Shown: positions 49,701-63,500 of the stretch, in pieces
How positions within the stretch are numbered: the stretch's first letter is position 1
Layout: each line of letters opens with the position of its first letter
Source: Sordaria brevicollis
Lineage: Eukaryota > Ascomycota > Sordariomycetes > Sordariales > Sordariaceae
Direction: 5' to 3'
Length of the DNA stretch: 64,000 nt
NCBI GenBank assembly: GCA_033439795.1
Contig: JAUTDP010000001.1
Span: 3,782,001 to 3,846,000, forward strand
Made by a program: the position numbers and the translations under genes
The notes under the pieces: generated by a model
Database searches by the model: none
What the model was told of the DNA's origin: nothing
The model's input: only the letters and a program-made list of their open reading frames with translations

Positions 49701-52559
49701 CGCCGACGTAATAAATTCATTCTTATTATTTAAATAGTTTACACTCTCGGCGGTCGAATTATTATAGGCGATTTATATTACTATTAGTATTATTTTGGTA
49801 ATTATTATCGAATTGCTATTAGAATAATTTAATTAATTGGACGGTATTTTTAAGTTTATTATCTTTTTTATCGGCGTTTTTTTTAGACGAAAAGGAAATA
49901 TATTTTATAAAAGGGTAACGTTTAGTAATTGTAAATATAAGAATTGCCCTAACTTCTTCTACCTTACGATTATAATTAGAATATATATTAAAGGAATAGG
50001 GTATACGGAAATAAAATTAAATATAGGAATTTATTTAATTTTAAATTTATATTATTATTCCCTTCTAATTTAATATATTTTTATTAAAAATACTTATAAT
50101 TTTATTTAACTATATTTATTTATTAATAAAAGTAGATAGCGTATTTTCGTCGGTAATTATATCCTTTAAAATAATAATATTTATAGTAAACTTTTTAATA
50201 GTAATAACCGAGTCGGGGGCTTACTTATTAATTAAAGCGTTAATTAAATTATTTAGAAATCCTTAACGGAGTGCGCGCTTATCTTTTAATAATACTTCGG
50301 TAGTTTATTAATATATAGCCGGGCCGTTTAATAAAATTTAGATTATTTATAAAATTTATTATTCTATAAATTCGGTAATATATTCGTCTTTTATAAATAA
50401 ACGAAAATAATTAACGAAATAATAAATATTAATATAAATAAGGTTATAGCCGTTTTATATTATACCGAAATTATCCGAATCCTTTTAATACGGATAGAAT
50501 TAATTAATCTCCTTGTATTTTAATTTAACGACTTTATAGCCTTTGGAAATTAATTTCTTATATAATTAATTATAATATAAAGGATAATATAATGGGCTAT
50601 AACTGTAATTATAATTTAAATTTCGACCGAAATCGTCGCCTTTATTATTATTTTTATCGTTATTATCCGGGTCGCCTACTTTTCCTATAATATTACGAAG
50701 GGGGCTACGAAGGGGTCTTATAGGGGGAATACTTCTAATATTAATTAATTTAAATATTAAGTATTTATATTCTTTTAAAATATATAATTGGGGGTAATTT
50801 TTAACCTACTTTTAAATTATTTATAGGATTAAAATAGAAAAGGTAAGGTTATATTCTATAATTTAAATAATTCGGTAGAATTTATTATAAATTTTTTTAT
50901 TAGCAGTCCGAAAAGTAATAATAAAATTTAGAATTTTCGATTTAAAATTTTTAATAAGAACGTTCGGGGAGGTTAAAACTCCTATTAAGAAAGTTAATAC
51001 CGATAGCCGAATTCCTAAATTGGCGTTAATTATTATTAAAATATTTATTTTATTATTTATTCGTATAATTAGAAAGCTATTTATTAAATTAGGATTAATA
51101 AAGTTAATAAAAAAGGCGTAACTTTACCCGGTACGGATTTTCTTAAGGGGCTCCGAATTAATTTATTATAGAACCGTTTATAATGGGGGCCTAATAATAT
51201 TAAATATAAACGGTAATTAATTTACTATTTATTTAAATACGATAAGTCCTATAATAATTCCGCAAAAGGGGCGAATTATAAAATTTATTAAGGACGCCGT
51301 CGCTTTCGGCTTCGGGATAACGGGCGAAGGAATAATATTATCGGCTTAAAGAAATTTATAATTAGTAAATTTTCTAATTACGGTAGGGGGAAAATTAATA
51401 ATTATTAGAAACGATAAATTCTTTTCGGGAGTATTAAAAAATCTGGAAAAATATATAAATAATAATTAAGGGTACAATCCTATTGAATACGCTTATATTA
51501 AGCCGGTTAAATAATTATTTCGGTAAATAATTATATTTTAGGAATTTTTAATTAGAATAAAGGAATTATTTTAATTATATTTGTAAATAAAATATAGTTA
51601 ATATAGAGAAAAATAGTAAAATATATTAAACGGCGGACGAAGGATATTTTACTTTAATTAAATAGTATAGTATATTATATTAATAATTACGTTCGCTATA
51701 TTATCCCTAGGATTTAGATAATAATTAATATATAATAACGTTATTAATAAAGTTTTTAAAGATTGGTAATTATAATTAAATGTAATATAAATATTAAATA
51801 ATTGCGTAAAAATAGTTTATAATATATAATAATGAACGATTTCGTCTATTTTATTTATTATTATTTTAAATGTAATTATAAAGCCTTTCTTTATATTATC
51901 GATTTTCGCTTCTAATTTTTAATACCTTTAATTACTCATTTAATTAAAATCTTTTATTATATTTTTTATATTTTTAATACGTTACTTATATTTATCGATT
52001 TTATTTTTTAAATAATCGGTATTTTTATCGATGCGGGTATTCTCCTATTTCGTACGTTCGGTTATAGTAGCGATATATTTTACGGATTCGATATTAATTC
52101 CTAATTTCTTTAATAAAATTAACGATAGCGGTTTAATAAAATCGTCGAAAATAGCGTCGTAATCGAAAGCTTACTATTATTCGAGCGGTATATTTATTAT
52201 TTTAGAATTGTATTTATTTCGTTTATTAAAAGATTAGGCGCGTATATTTTTAATTATAGTTTAAATATTGCGTAGGGTTATAAATCGCTTTGAAAGATAA
52301 GTAATGCTATAATTGGACTTTACGCCGTTATTGTGATAATTATTTTATAATATTTTATTTATTTTTAAAGGTTATTAGCGCTATAATAAAGGAAGGTTAA
52401 TAATTAATAAAGTTTTAATTGTAAAATAAAAAAAATCTGTCTTTCTACTTAAATTTAAAAACGGGGGAAATTTTTAACGTCGAAGGTATTTTGTATTTTA
52501 ATAACGAAAATTTCGGATCCAAGTAATAAAAACGTATAAAAGTTCGAAATTCGTTAAGC

Positions 52560-52830
52560 GGGGAAAATCTCGCAATCTACCTAAATTCGATTATTTAATT
52601 TAGGGATACTTATACAATCTACCCAAATTCGACTAATAGAAAGTATTCGTTTAATTTACCCAAATTCGACTAATTAAACGGAGGATATTTAATAACCTAC
52701 TACGATTCAACTATTTTAATGGAGGAAGCGCGGATCTATTTCGCCTATTATAATTCGGCGTAATAAAGAAAGGTTATCAGGGAGTATTACAACCTACTAC
52801 GACTCGGATATTTCGTAATACTCTCCAACG
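52560..52830 (-). repeat. Repeated CTACCCAAATTCGACTAA-type motif near the inner 5' LTR
   Basis: The motif AATCTACCYAAATTCGAYTA recurs near 52573, 52618 and 52657, followed by related CCTACTACGAYTCRAC copies near 52696 and 52793. It lies just inside the 5' LTR of the inner element (minus orientation), in what should be its untranslated leader. Leader repeats can act in packaging or as promoter elements, but that is speculation here. Confidence 0.6.
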
Positions 52831-52929
52831 TATAATAATTAGTTAGATACGTAAATTTCTATACGATTTACCCAAATTCAATCGATAAAGGAAAAAAGTA
52901 ATTAAATTAAAATCGTTACAATTATTATA

Positions 52930-53229
52930 TAATATAAATTACTTTCGCCTTAAAGAATAACCTTATAATTAATATAAAAGTAAGTAATATTATTCTTATA
53001 TAAAGCGTAATATCGAAAGAAGAATTAAAAAGAGTATACGCCCGTACGCGAAAGGAAGGATATCTTTTCGTAGAAGGCCCACTTTTCCTAAGCCGCGTCG
53101 GACCCACTTCTGTGGTCGCGATCGCGACAGCCTTGCCGGCCCGGCGTGCCGGGCCGCCATAGCATTCAACATGCACTTTTACTACCATATATAACCTTAT
53201 ATTATATATATATGAAACGTTCCGTATCA
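52930..53229 (-). repeat. 5' LTR of the inner gypsy element
   Basis: The 300-bp partner of 44587-44886. Its high-coordinate half (about 53040-53220) is almost free of RIP (GCCTTGCCGGCCCGGCGTGC and neighbours), while its low-coordinate half is strongly mutated. The first LTR shows the opposite trend. Confidence 0.93.
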
Positions 53230-53234
53230 AATAT

Positions 53235-56200
53235 TTTTAAACGTAATTTTATTAATATTAATATTATTAGCGGTAAAATAACGGTTAATAATTTCTTCGT
53301 AAATTTAAAAATTAGAAGTATCGCTTATAAATATAATTAAAGTAGAAATTTTAATTGCTTTAATAATTTCTTTACCTCCGATACCGTGGAATATATCGAT
53401 TTAAATATAATAATTATTACCGAAGAACTTTTTATAATAAATTACTTTACCGTTTATAATATCTTTAATTATATTAACCGTAAAATTATCATTAATTGCA
53501 TTCGGGGTTAGGGCGTTTTTTTCTTCCGTTATTTTATCCTCGTCCGTTATACGTTAAATATTTTTTACTATATTCGCCCTTATTATATAAATAATTTAAA
53601 ATTTATATTTTTCGGCGAATTAATTAAATATAATTATTAAAAGTTCTTTAATATCAATTGGGTCGAAGGGTCCTTTAAAGATATAATAAAGGCGGATTAG
53701 CGTTCGATAATCGGGGAAAGAAGTACGTATTCCTTTTATTAAGCGATACAATACGGGGATTATACGTAATAGGGGAAGAAAGTAGTAACGTATTATAATT
53801 ATTAATATAAGAATTTAACCGCTAATAATTTTATTAATAAAGATTACGCCCGTTTTATTAGCGACCTTTTATTTAAATTTATTAAAACGTTAACGAACGG
53901 CGCGTTTAATAATTATAAAAATAAAAATTTAGCGAATAGCCTCCGACGGTAAGGCGGGGGCATTTAACTCTCCTTTATCGGAGACGTTTAAAATAGAGGG
54001 TTTTTAATATATTAATTATATTCTAAGGGAATTCCTAAAAATAGTAATAGAAAGTATATTATTAAAAATAGTAATTAAAAGCGTATTAACATTATATTTA
54101 CGTAATAATAATATATAATATAAATAGTAGGGTATTCTTAAGGGAAAGTAATTACGTTATTTACAAACGGAATTAAAAATGAAGCGATCGTTAGGTTAAT
54201 CGATATTAAGGGCGTAGTAAATTAATTATAAGTATTTAAAAATAATAGGGTTATCCTTTATAAAATTGTAAATAAGGAAATCGATAAATTCGTAATATAC
54301 GCTGGTATTTATAATTAAACGATTAAAATGCGTAATATTCCCCTTCGTTTAATTATTAGCGAGGTATAAGAATTTAGGGAATTAGAATTTAAAAGTTGGG
54401 AGATTATTATATAAAATAAAATAATAATTAATAAACCCTAGGGTAGTATAACCGCTATTAACTAATATAATATAATATATTTTATATAATTTATAAAATA
54501 AATAAATAAAAAGATTTAATAAATTAAAATATTCATAATAGCTATTTATAAAAGATTTATTAATTTTAATAATTTTAAACTTAATTATAAAAATACTCTT
54601 TAATTATCCTCTTCTTTACATATATTTAATAAATATTGGCCTCTAATTGCAATTTAAGCGGGAAATTATACATTTCTTTAACTATTAATAAAATTGTTTT
54701 TATTATTTATAACCGGGCTTACGAAGTTATAAAGGTATATAAGGGTAAAATAATAAATAAATTACTATTATAATATAAAATAATTAGGAATTAGAATATT
54801 AAGAATAAGAATATTTATAACGTTAACGTTATAGTAATTATATTAATTATATTCGTATTAGCTTTAAGCGGGGTATTATTATTAATTATTATTATTATTA
54901 TTATTTTTCTCCTTTTCCTTTTTATCCTTTTTTTTTTTCTTTTCCTTTTTTCTTTTTTTACGTAATTTGTATTCGGGTACTTCTTTTTTAAATTAAATAC
55001 GACCCTTATATTCGGCGGAGAAATAACCCTTACGATTATAGTAAGTATAAGTACCGGTTTTTATACGGTATTAAAATATATCGTTATCGATTATATAAGA
55101 AATTTAAACGTCGGAGGCGGATATAAAATCGAAATTTATAGCGGTATTACCTTTATTAATAGTAAATTCGGGAATAGAGCCGTTTATATTATTAGAAGTA
55201 GAATTAGAACCGGTAGCGGGGTTATTAATATTGGATTTATAATAGGGGTTAGCGATTTTATTATATTAATCTTTCTATTCGAATTATTTAGCGAAGTTGC
55301 GGGTTATTTCGAATTATTCGTCGAATTTATTATTTTTAGGCTAGGGGCGCTATAGGGCAATAGCATTATAAAAGCGTTCGGTTAAGTATTAACGGAAATA
55401 ATAAATTTTTATATTATTATTAAATTAATAACGTTCGATAATAATAACGAATTTATCCTCGAAATTAAATTATTTTATTTTACCTATTTTTAAATCTTCG
55501 AATTTATAACGAATTTAAATTATAATATTAATATTATTATATTTATTAATTATTTATTTAAATAGATCGAAGGTAATAGATTATTTAACCGGTTTATTAA
55601 ATAGAATTTTAATAAATTCGGGTTCGATTACTTTTTAAAATTTATTACGAAAGGAGCGGGAAATTAGGGAAAATTTAATATCCTTAATTTTAAAAGCGGA
55701 GAATTTATCCTTAAAAGCGAATAGGATATTAATACGCTATTAACGAAATTTAATAATTTTCTTAGGAATTTTACCGGTATTATCGAAAGCGGGGGAAATA
55801 ATAATATATAATACCGATTTATAGTTATTACCGCCGTTACCTCCAACCGGATCGTTAGTAATTATATTATTAAATTCGGATTCGGAATTATTGGAATTGG
55901 AATTATTATTATTATTATCGTTAAGTAGAGGTATAAACGCAGGGTCGGTAAATTTGGATAGACGTTAGCGAAAATCGTTAATTATTTTTTAATATTTAAC
56001 TATTTTACATTTAATTATATTTTAAGAATTAACTTTAAAATTAAAATAATACTTTTAAACGTTAGATAAATTTTATTAAAGGGTAATTAAACGAATTTAA
56101 AAATCATTAACGATATTATTATATTAAAAGGCGGCGTTAACGAAGGCTTATTTATAAACGTTATATTAAATTTATTATTTAATAGTAGCGTTTAAAAATT

Positions 56201-56840
56201 AAAGGGTATAATTAATTTTAAAAATTATAAAATTAATATTAAAAATCGCATTAATTTAATCTTTATTTTAGATTAAAATATAGAGTTAATCGAAATTTTA
56301 GCGTAATTAATTATTCTCGTCTTCGAATTATTAGAAATCTTCCTTAGTATTTTAAAATTCGGTAGTAATAAAAATAACGTTAAATTATATAAAGCGGGCG
56401 AGTACGTAAACAACGGCCGGGAACGTAAAGTAATTATTTAAATTAAAAATTTAAGTAATAAAGATTAGGATAGTAATAAAATCGTTATTAAACGTATAAA
56501 TAACGTCGGTAAATTAATCTTAGAATTCGATATTATAAAGGTCGACGTTTCTAATTTCGGAAAGCGTAGTAATTACAACGAGGGTATTAATAATTACGGT
56601 AAGGATTAAATCGGATATTAATCGTTTAAATTAATATATTTTAATAAATATAAGGGAAAAGAAAATACAAATAACCGTAGTAATAATATTCGTTTTAATA
56701 ATTATTTAATTCGAATTAATTATAGGATTATTGTTAGAGCGTTAATTACTAGGGAAACGAATTTTGATACTAATTAATATAATTAACGATTAATCTTCCT
56801 CGAAAATTATACGCGTAGCGTTAAAAAAGGTATAATAAAT
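53235..56840 (-). pseudogene. Outer element: decayed Gag and N-terminal pol
   Basis: The minus strand at about 55060-55000 encodes a CCHC zinc knuckle in which RIP has changed Cys and His codons to Tyr (reads Y-x2-Y-x4-Y-x4-Y). A very basic Lys/Arg/Glu-rich tail follows, encoded by the long pyrimidine tract at 54886-54960. Upstream Gag would run to about 56.7 kb. One 60-codon open frame remains (55846-55664). Protease and the start of pol should lie at 54.8-53.3 kb, where the inner element interrupts. Confidence 0.7.
54886..54962 (+). repeat. ATT microsatellite plus homopyrimidine tract
   Basis: About seven ATT units run into some 60 bases that are almost only T and C. On the minus strand this is the lysine-rich Gag tail, so it is probably coding-derived rather than a neutral repeat. 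Confidence 0.8.
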
Positions 56841-57126
56841 TATTAAAGGATAGCGTTAATATTATTAAATATATAATAAAATATATATTATTATACGAAG
56901 GAAGGGAAGGGAGAAGTATATATAAAGGATTAGATATATAAGCGCGAGCTTATACCCTAGTCCGTACGCACTTACGTAATATTGTACGTAATTATAGGTG
57001 ATTAGATTTGGACTATGTCGAGCTATAGTATACGTGCTATGGTCGGGAATGGTCGCTAGGGATTTAGGTACCTATATAAGTGGTTAGTGCGTATACCGGG
57101 TATAGTATAGGTATAATCCTGTGATA
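56841..57126 (-). repeat. 5' LTR of the outer gypsy element
   Basis: The 286-bp partner of 40800-41085. Its high-coordinate half keeps more C and G (ATTTGGACTATGTCGAGCTA, GGTCGGGAATGGTCGCTAGG) than the other copy. It is followed by the target repeat CTAAT at 57127-57131. Confidence 0.93.
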
Positions 57127-57289
57127 CTAATTACTATAATATAAAAGCCTTAAGCTATTTTAACCGGTAATAAATTAATTATATTAAATAATAAAGTATT
57201 TATAAATTAGAACGGTTAATTATCTTAATACTCTTAGGGTCGACTAACTTCTACTTTTATTTATCTTTCAGTATTGTAAATAATATAAT

Positions 57290-57545
57290 CGGTACCTCAA
57301 TAATTAGATTGGAGCCTCTAATATTTAATTAAAATATAAATATAATAACTAGGGGTTTCGATAATTAGACCGGAGCTTTAATTATTTTACCTAAATATAG
57401 ATAATGTGGCCGGGGGTTTCGATAATTAGACTGGAATTTTAATTATTTTATTTAGATATAGATAATATGGCCGGAGGTTTTAATAATTGGACCGGAGTTT
57501 TAATTATTAATATAAATATCGATAATATAGCCGGAGGTTTCGATT
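57290..57545. repeat. 61-bp tandem repeat, about 4.2 copies
   Basis: Units carrying CCGGGGGTTTCGATAATTAG, then ACCGGAGYTTTAATTATT, then ATAGATAATATGG begin near 57290, 57350, 57410, 57471 and 57531 (spacing 60-61 bp). Differences are mostly transitions. The array starts about 160 bp outside the outer gypsy element and is RIP-mutated. It has no evident coding frame (61 is not a multiple of 3). It may be a minisatellite within the older host repeat. Confidence 0.85.
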
Positions 57546-60500
57546 CTTCAATCGGATATATTTAATAAGACCTTTTATTCGACGGTTAGGCCGGGGGGTT
57601 TAATAAATATACGGATTAAATTAATTAAAATATAAATGAGGGTATAGGAAATATCAAATTTACTTCGGTATTATTTTATTTATTATAAAATTAGTTAATT
57701 ATATCCCGGTATTATTTATATAATTAAAATTAGCGGGAGTTAGGATATATAAAGATAGGAATTTATTTTCTTTTTGCGGTAATGCCGGGCGAACTTTATT
57801 ACTTTAGAATAATAGGGTATATTAATAATACTTAATTAATATAAAAAAGAACGGGTTTAAAAGGAAATTGGAAATTTTATAAGGAGGAATTTTTCGGGAT
57901 ATAAAGGAAGTAAATTTATAATTAAAAAATATCCGAAGAGGAAGGAAAAAAAGTTTAGAGTATAAATATAAAAGAATATAATAGCGAAATAGGGGCGAAA
58001 TTATAGAAGGGGGAGGTCCCGTTTCCTTATTCCGGAAAAAGAGGATTAAGAAATATAAAGTACTTTATTTTATTTTATTATTTAGTATTATACTATACTT
58101 TTAATGCGCAACGATATTACGTTAAATATTTAAATATTATATATATTTTTTAAAAATAGTAAATAAATAGTAAAGTTTATTATCGCCTTTTATACTTTAA
58201 TTTATTAATTTTAGGGATAGCGTTTTTATTTTAGTAACGGTAGTAGTATAATTAAAGGAACGATAGTAGGTTAGAGGTATTCGTAAAGAAGATAAGAAAA
58301 AGGACGGGTATATAAAGATGTAGAAATAATAGGAAGAATATGTAATAGAGGTAGGTTAATTAATAAAACGAAGGTTTAATATTAAAAATATTATTAATAT
58401 ATATGAGTGAAAGAATTTAAGAGGTTGGGTAAAAGTAGAAATTCAAATTTCTAAATTATATAATAGGATAATAAATATATAGGCGGGGCGCGGTTGCGAT
58501 GCGGTAAATTAAAGCGGCGGGTTATTCGTTGTACGGGTTGGGTATAAGTGAATAGAAGTGGAAATTCGTATTTTATTTTTATAATTAGATATTTATTCTT
58601 ATTATTTTATTTACGAATTTATACTTTCGTTAGTACTTTTAATAGAATTTATTGAATTATAATATTAATATATAAATTATTATATTGTATAGGATTAAGT
58701 GGGAATATTTTTAGTAAATAGAATATTATATATATTTTAAGAAAAAAAGCCGATATATATTTATAACCTTATATTTATACCTTTTATTTTATATAAAGGT
58801 ATAAATCCTTAAATATATTATTATTTAAAATTACCTATTATTTTTATTTATCCGATAATTATAGAATTTTAAATAAAAGAAATATTATGGCGGATATATA
58901 TTAATTTATTATTCTTGGGTATTAATACTATTTATATTCGTTCTAGAGTAATTGCTGGAAATTTAATAATAATTTAATTATTTTTACTTTATATACTGGG
59001 TAATTAATAATAGATTTTATCTTTTTATTTTCGTCGGCGGTATTAAAATACTTTAAAACGATAAATATACGAAATTATATTATAAATTTATAATTAAAAA
59101 CGCCTTTAACCTTCTTATATTTAAATTTATATATATTTCCAAATTAGCGTTTATTATTAATAATATTATTAATATTGAAATTAAATTCTTTATTATATTT
59201 ATTTATAAATAACGCTTTTTTATATTACGAAATATTAATTTTGTATAAGTATTTAATAAATTCCGGTAGAATATTATAGTCCGTATATAGTATAGAACGA
59301 AGTAATATATTAAAATTTATACCTTCTTCTATTTAATAAATACGTAAAAATTCGTTTTAGCGTTTTATAATAATTTTATTAGTAATTCGGAAGTATATAG
59401 ACGGTAAAAGGTATTTTAGAGTATGCTTTATATCGAATTCGAATTTTAAAATATCCTCTTTATTTACCGGTTATTCGCCGAGATGCGGATTATATAATTT
59501 TATAATAATTAGATATAATATTTTAAATATAGCGAATTTTTTATAATTAATGGGGTTTATAAATTTATAATAACCGGTAAAAAAATACCGTACGCTTTAT
59601 TTCTTCTAGCCCCTTATTAATAATATAAAAATTATATTACGAAGGTTTATCGTATTAACCTCGTCCTTAAATTTACCGTATTTATTTTCGCTAGGTAATA
59701 TTTCGATTATATATAAAAGATTATATTTATATATTATTTTATAATAGTATATCCCTTAATAGATATTGGGTAGCGCTAATTTTTTACCCCATTTAATTAA
59801 AATTTCTTTCTTAATATTAAATTCTTTAATTTCTATTTTATTTAAATTAATATTTACTTCTCTCTTTTCGTCCGATTTATCGTCGTCGCTTAATATTTCG
59901 CTATTATTAATATTTATATTTATCCTTACTTTTATATTATTTAATATTTAATTTAACGTTTAATTTAATAATATTATATTCGTTATTACGCTACGAAGAA
60001 TAATAGTAATTATACCCGTATTTACAGGTATAATATTTACATTAAGAAATTATTTTTAAGGTTATCGAAATTATAACGTAGGTAGAGCAATAGGTATTTT
60101 TAAACGTAAATAAATAGTTGGATTATATAGGATTTTTATAATTTTCGCTTTTTTTTTCGTTTTCTTTTTCCTTCCTAGCTACGACGTATCCTTCCGAATA
60201 TAAAATATAAATTGAATAATTTTGCAACCGGCAATTAGAATAGAATTAAATAATTCTTATTTAATTCGTCCGTTTTATTTCCTATATATTATAATAAAAT
60301 TTAGAAAGAATATTTAAAATACGAATATAATATAATACTATATAATTAATTTCGTTCCTTTAGGAAGTGAATTTCGTAGGATATTTAAATCGAAATAATT
60401 ATATTTCTTTTTTTTATCCCGTCTAATTCTATAGATCGAATCGAATAGGTTCGTTTTAATATATTTATTTTGAAATTAGGTATATAGAAATACCGGTATT

Positions 60501-63500
60501 ATAATAATAGCCTTACCGGTTTATTATATATTTATTAAATTAATATATTTTTTAATAAACGGGATTTAACTTTATTCGTTAAGAAATAGGAAATTTTTGG
60601 ATTTAATAACGGCTTTATCGGAAATTGGCTTATTTAAAAAATTATTATTATTAAAATCGAATATTAAATAAAGAAATTATTTTCCTAGACCCTAATATTC
60701 GGAATAAGCGGCGTCGCCGGATTATAATTGAATAATATTTAATATAAAGAATAAATTCCTTAATATATTTAATACTTAAAAATTTAATAATAAACCTAAT
60801 TCGGCAAACTTCGTTTTTTAATCCTTTAACCTAAATAATAATTTTCAAAACCTAGTAATGTCCTTAAAGTATTGGAAATAATAGTAGCCTTAATTTTATA
60901 TATTAAATTCGAAATTAGAACGTTTTTTTTCTATATTAAGTAAAACCGGCATAGTTTTTGAATTATATAATTAAAATACCTAAACATTTTCTATTATTAT
61001 AATATATTACTAATTAAAGTACTAATAAAGGGATAAATAAAAATAAATTTATTATTTTTAATATTAATTTTTATACCCTAATTTAATTTTATTATATAAA
61101 TAAATAATTCTAATACGTTAATGAGGTATATTCTAAATAGTCTTAGCGTAATAAGAATTACGTTTAACCGCCGCCGTCGAATAGTCTTAGGTAGAAATTA
61201 ATAAAATAAATATATATTAAGAATTAATCGATATATAGTGCGAAAAAGTCCGAATTCGTTTATAAATATTTATAATAATAATAATTATACGTCTTTATCC
61301 GGTCGGGCCTATTTATTTATAAAATATACTTTCGAATATATTTATAATTTAAATTCTCCGCGGAATAGTATTATAGCGATAGCTAATTTAAATCGATAAT
61401 CTCCCTCGTTATAAAAATAACGAATTATAAAAGGTATTATATAATCCGTTTAGGTATTAAGTTTTTTAGGATTAAAGTTATAATTAATTTTAACGTTCTT
61501 TATATACCCGATAATTTATTCGTATTTAATTAAAATATTATTATTTTTAATAATAAATAATTCCTTAATATTATTTTTAAACCGTAGAAAAAGAAGAAAT
61601 TAGCCAATCCTTTTTATTATATTAATAAATTAATCTTTAATAATTACCCGTTATATTAATAAAATATATTCGCTAACCCTATTTTCTTTATATATAAAAT
61701 TAGAGTAATTAAACCTATAATAAATTACTCTTCCTATATAAACTTCTCCGGTCGAATATGCGTAATATCTATTACCGTATGTAAATTATATAAAGTCCGA
61801 TAGAAATAATAATATATTATTTAATTTAAAATATTTGAAATATTGTCTTAATATAGTACGTATTAATTGCCCCTACTACGGATATTCTTATAATTTAATT
61901 GCTAATTTATTTATATAGATTACTATACCCTTATAAACTTTGCCTTATATATATAAAGAATTAAAAAGGGTTGTAAAAGTATATTTAATATTAATAATAT
62001 AATATTTTTCTTATTATAAAATTCGATTAGGGAGGGTACGAATATCGAAATTAATAACGTAAATGCGTATTTTATTATAAGGGAAATTATTTTTAAATTT
62101 ATCGATAAATATTTCTTTATATTTAGATAATATATAAAATTTATTAATATTAGTAGCGGCCTTAAAGGTATTAATAAATTTTTTATACTATTTTTGTAAT
62201 ATATTGGTGTCTTATAACTATAATATAAAAATATCCTAGAAAAGAATTATTTTAACTTCTTTTTAAAATTATCGTTCTTTAACTATAGGATCCGATAGTT
62301 CTACTATTCCGAATATTAGAAATTTATATTTTATAATTAATAGAATAATAAATATAGGAATATCCAAAGTTTAATTTATATTAGTATCCGTCGAGGTTAT
62401 TATAGTAGAATCGAATATAGTAATATTATTAATCCCTATAGTTATTCTATAGTCGGTTTTATTATCGTTATCCCTTTTACTATAATTATTACTTATTTTA
62501 TCCTTTTTTTTATCGAAAATAATTTTATCCTTAATAATATTGAATTTTATTCGCTTTTATATTTCCTCCTCTTCGTTTATAATTTTATCCTCTTCTATAC
62601 TTAGTATAGGAACCCTATTTTATTCGTCCCTAATTATAAATAGTATAGGGGTATTTAAATTTTTTAGAATATTATCGATAATATTTAACGTTATTAGTTT
62701 AATTAGAATTTTATAATTAGGTATATTAATAAAAGCCTTATTAAGTATAATTAATAATATATTAATATTTATATTATCGTTAAATATATTAGGCCCCTAC
62801 TTTTCTATTTATATTATAATTCTATTCGGTAATCCGATATTAATAATTATATAAATTGGTTATTGGATAAAGAGGCTTTAAGAGTATTCTACGTTTGGAA
62901 GTATTTTATTCCTACTTTTATTCCTTATTTTTATATCCTATTAATCCCTATTACCTTTTTTATTTTTAAATTCGTTATCTTCGCTTTTTAATATAGAATT
63001 TTTAATATAATCCTAATTTATACTTTCGTTATTTTTAGAAGAATTCGTATTAGGCTCCTACTTTTCTTTTACTATTCGTAATATTTTTTATACTATTTTG
63101 GTTATTAAAATTATAAAGGAGAATATTCCTTTAATATTATCGCCCCGTTGAAGTATAGGGAGGGTAAATATAAAACGATTAAATAAATAAATATTATAGA
63201 TTACGTTAAGTAAAAGTAATAAAAGTAATAAATTATAAATTTTATTAAATAATTATCGGTTTTATCCTTAGATATTATTAATTAGTAATATACAAAATAT
63301 TATAATATATTATAATAATAGATATATTTTATTCTTTAATTAACCGCTTTAAAAAGTTTATTTATATATTTAAAAAATAATAAAATTTATTAATATTCGA
63401 ATTTAAAACCCCTTTCTTATAGAGCGTAGGGTAAATTATATAAAATAGGGCCTTTAGTTACGAAATCTAGGATTGAATTAGGTACGTACTTTTAATAAGG

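Larger units (their letters stand above)
44587..53229 (-). mobile_element. Inner Ty3/gypsy-type LTR retrotransposon nested in the outer one
   Basis: The element is 8643 bp. The LTRs, 44587-44886 and 52930-53229, are each 300 bp and start TGATATGGACTGC (mutated to TAATATAAATTAC in the second copy) and end GTATCA (GTATTA in the first). The target duplication AATAT occurs at 44582-44586 and 53230-53234. The coding strand is minus, from the RT position and domain order. It inserted into pol of the outer element between its Gag/protease and RT parts, so it is the younger insertion, yet it is RIP-mutated too. Both LTRs keep an open 101-codon frame on the minus strand, an LTR artefact. Confidence 0.93.
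40800..57126 (-). mobile_element. Outer Ty3/gypsy LTR retrotransposon, split by a second element
   Basis: The two LTRs (40800-41085 and 56841-57126) are both exactly 286 bp, and most differences are transitions. They are flanked by a perfect 5-bp duplication CTAAT (40795-40799 and 57127-57131). LTR ends read TATTA...TAATA, as expected of TGTTA...TAACA after RIP. The coding strand is minus: Gag with a CCHC knuckle near 55.0 kb lies beside the high-coordinate LTR, and RT with the Y-F-D-N box near 43.95 kb is on the low side. A polypurine tract (minus strand AAAGGGGGATAG) abuts the 3' LTR at 41086-41100. Removing the 8.6-kb inner element plus one target repeat leaves about 7.7 kb, normal for gypsy elements. 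Confidence 0.93.
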
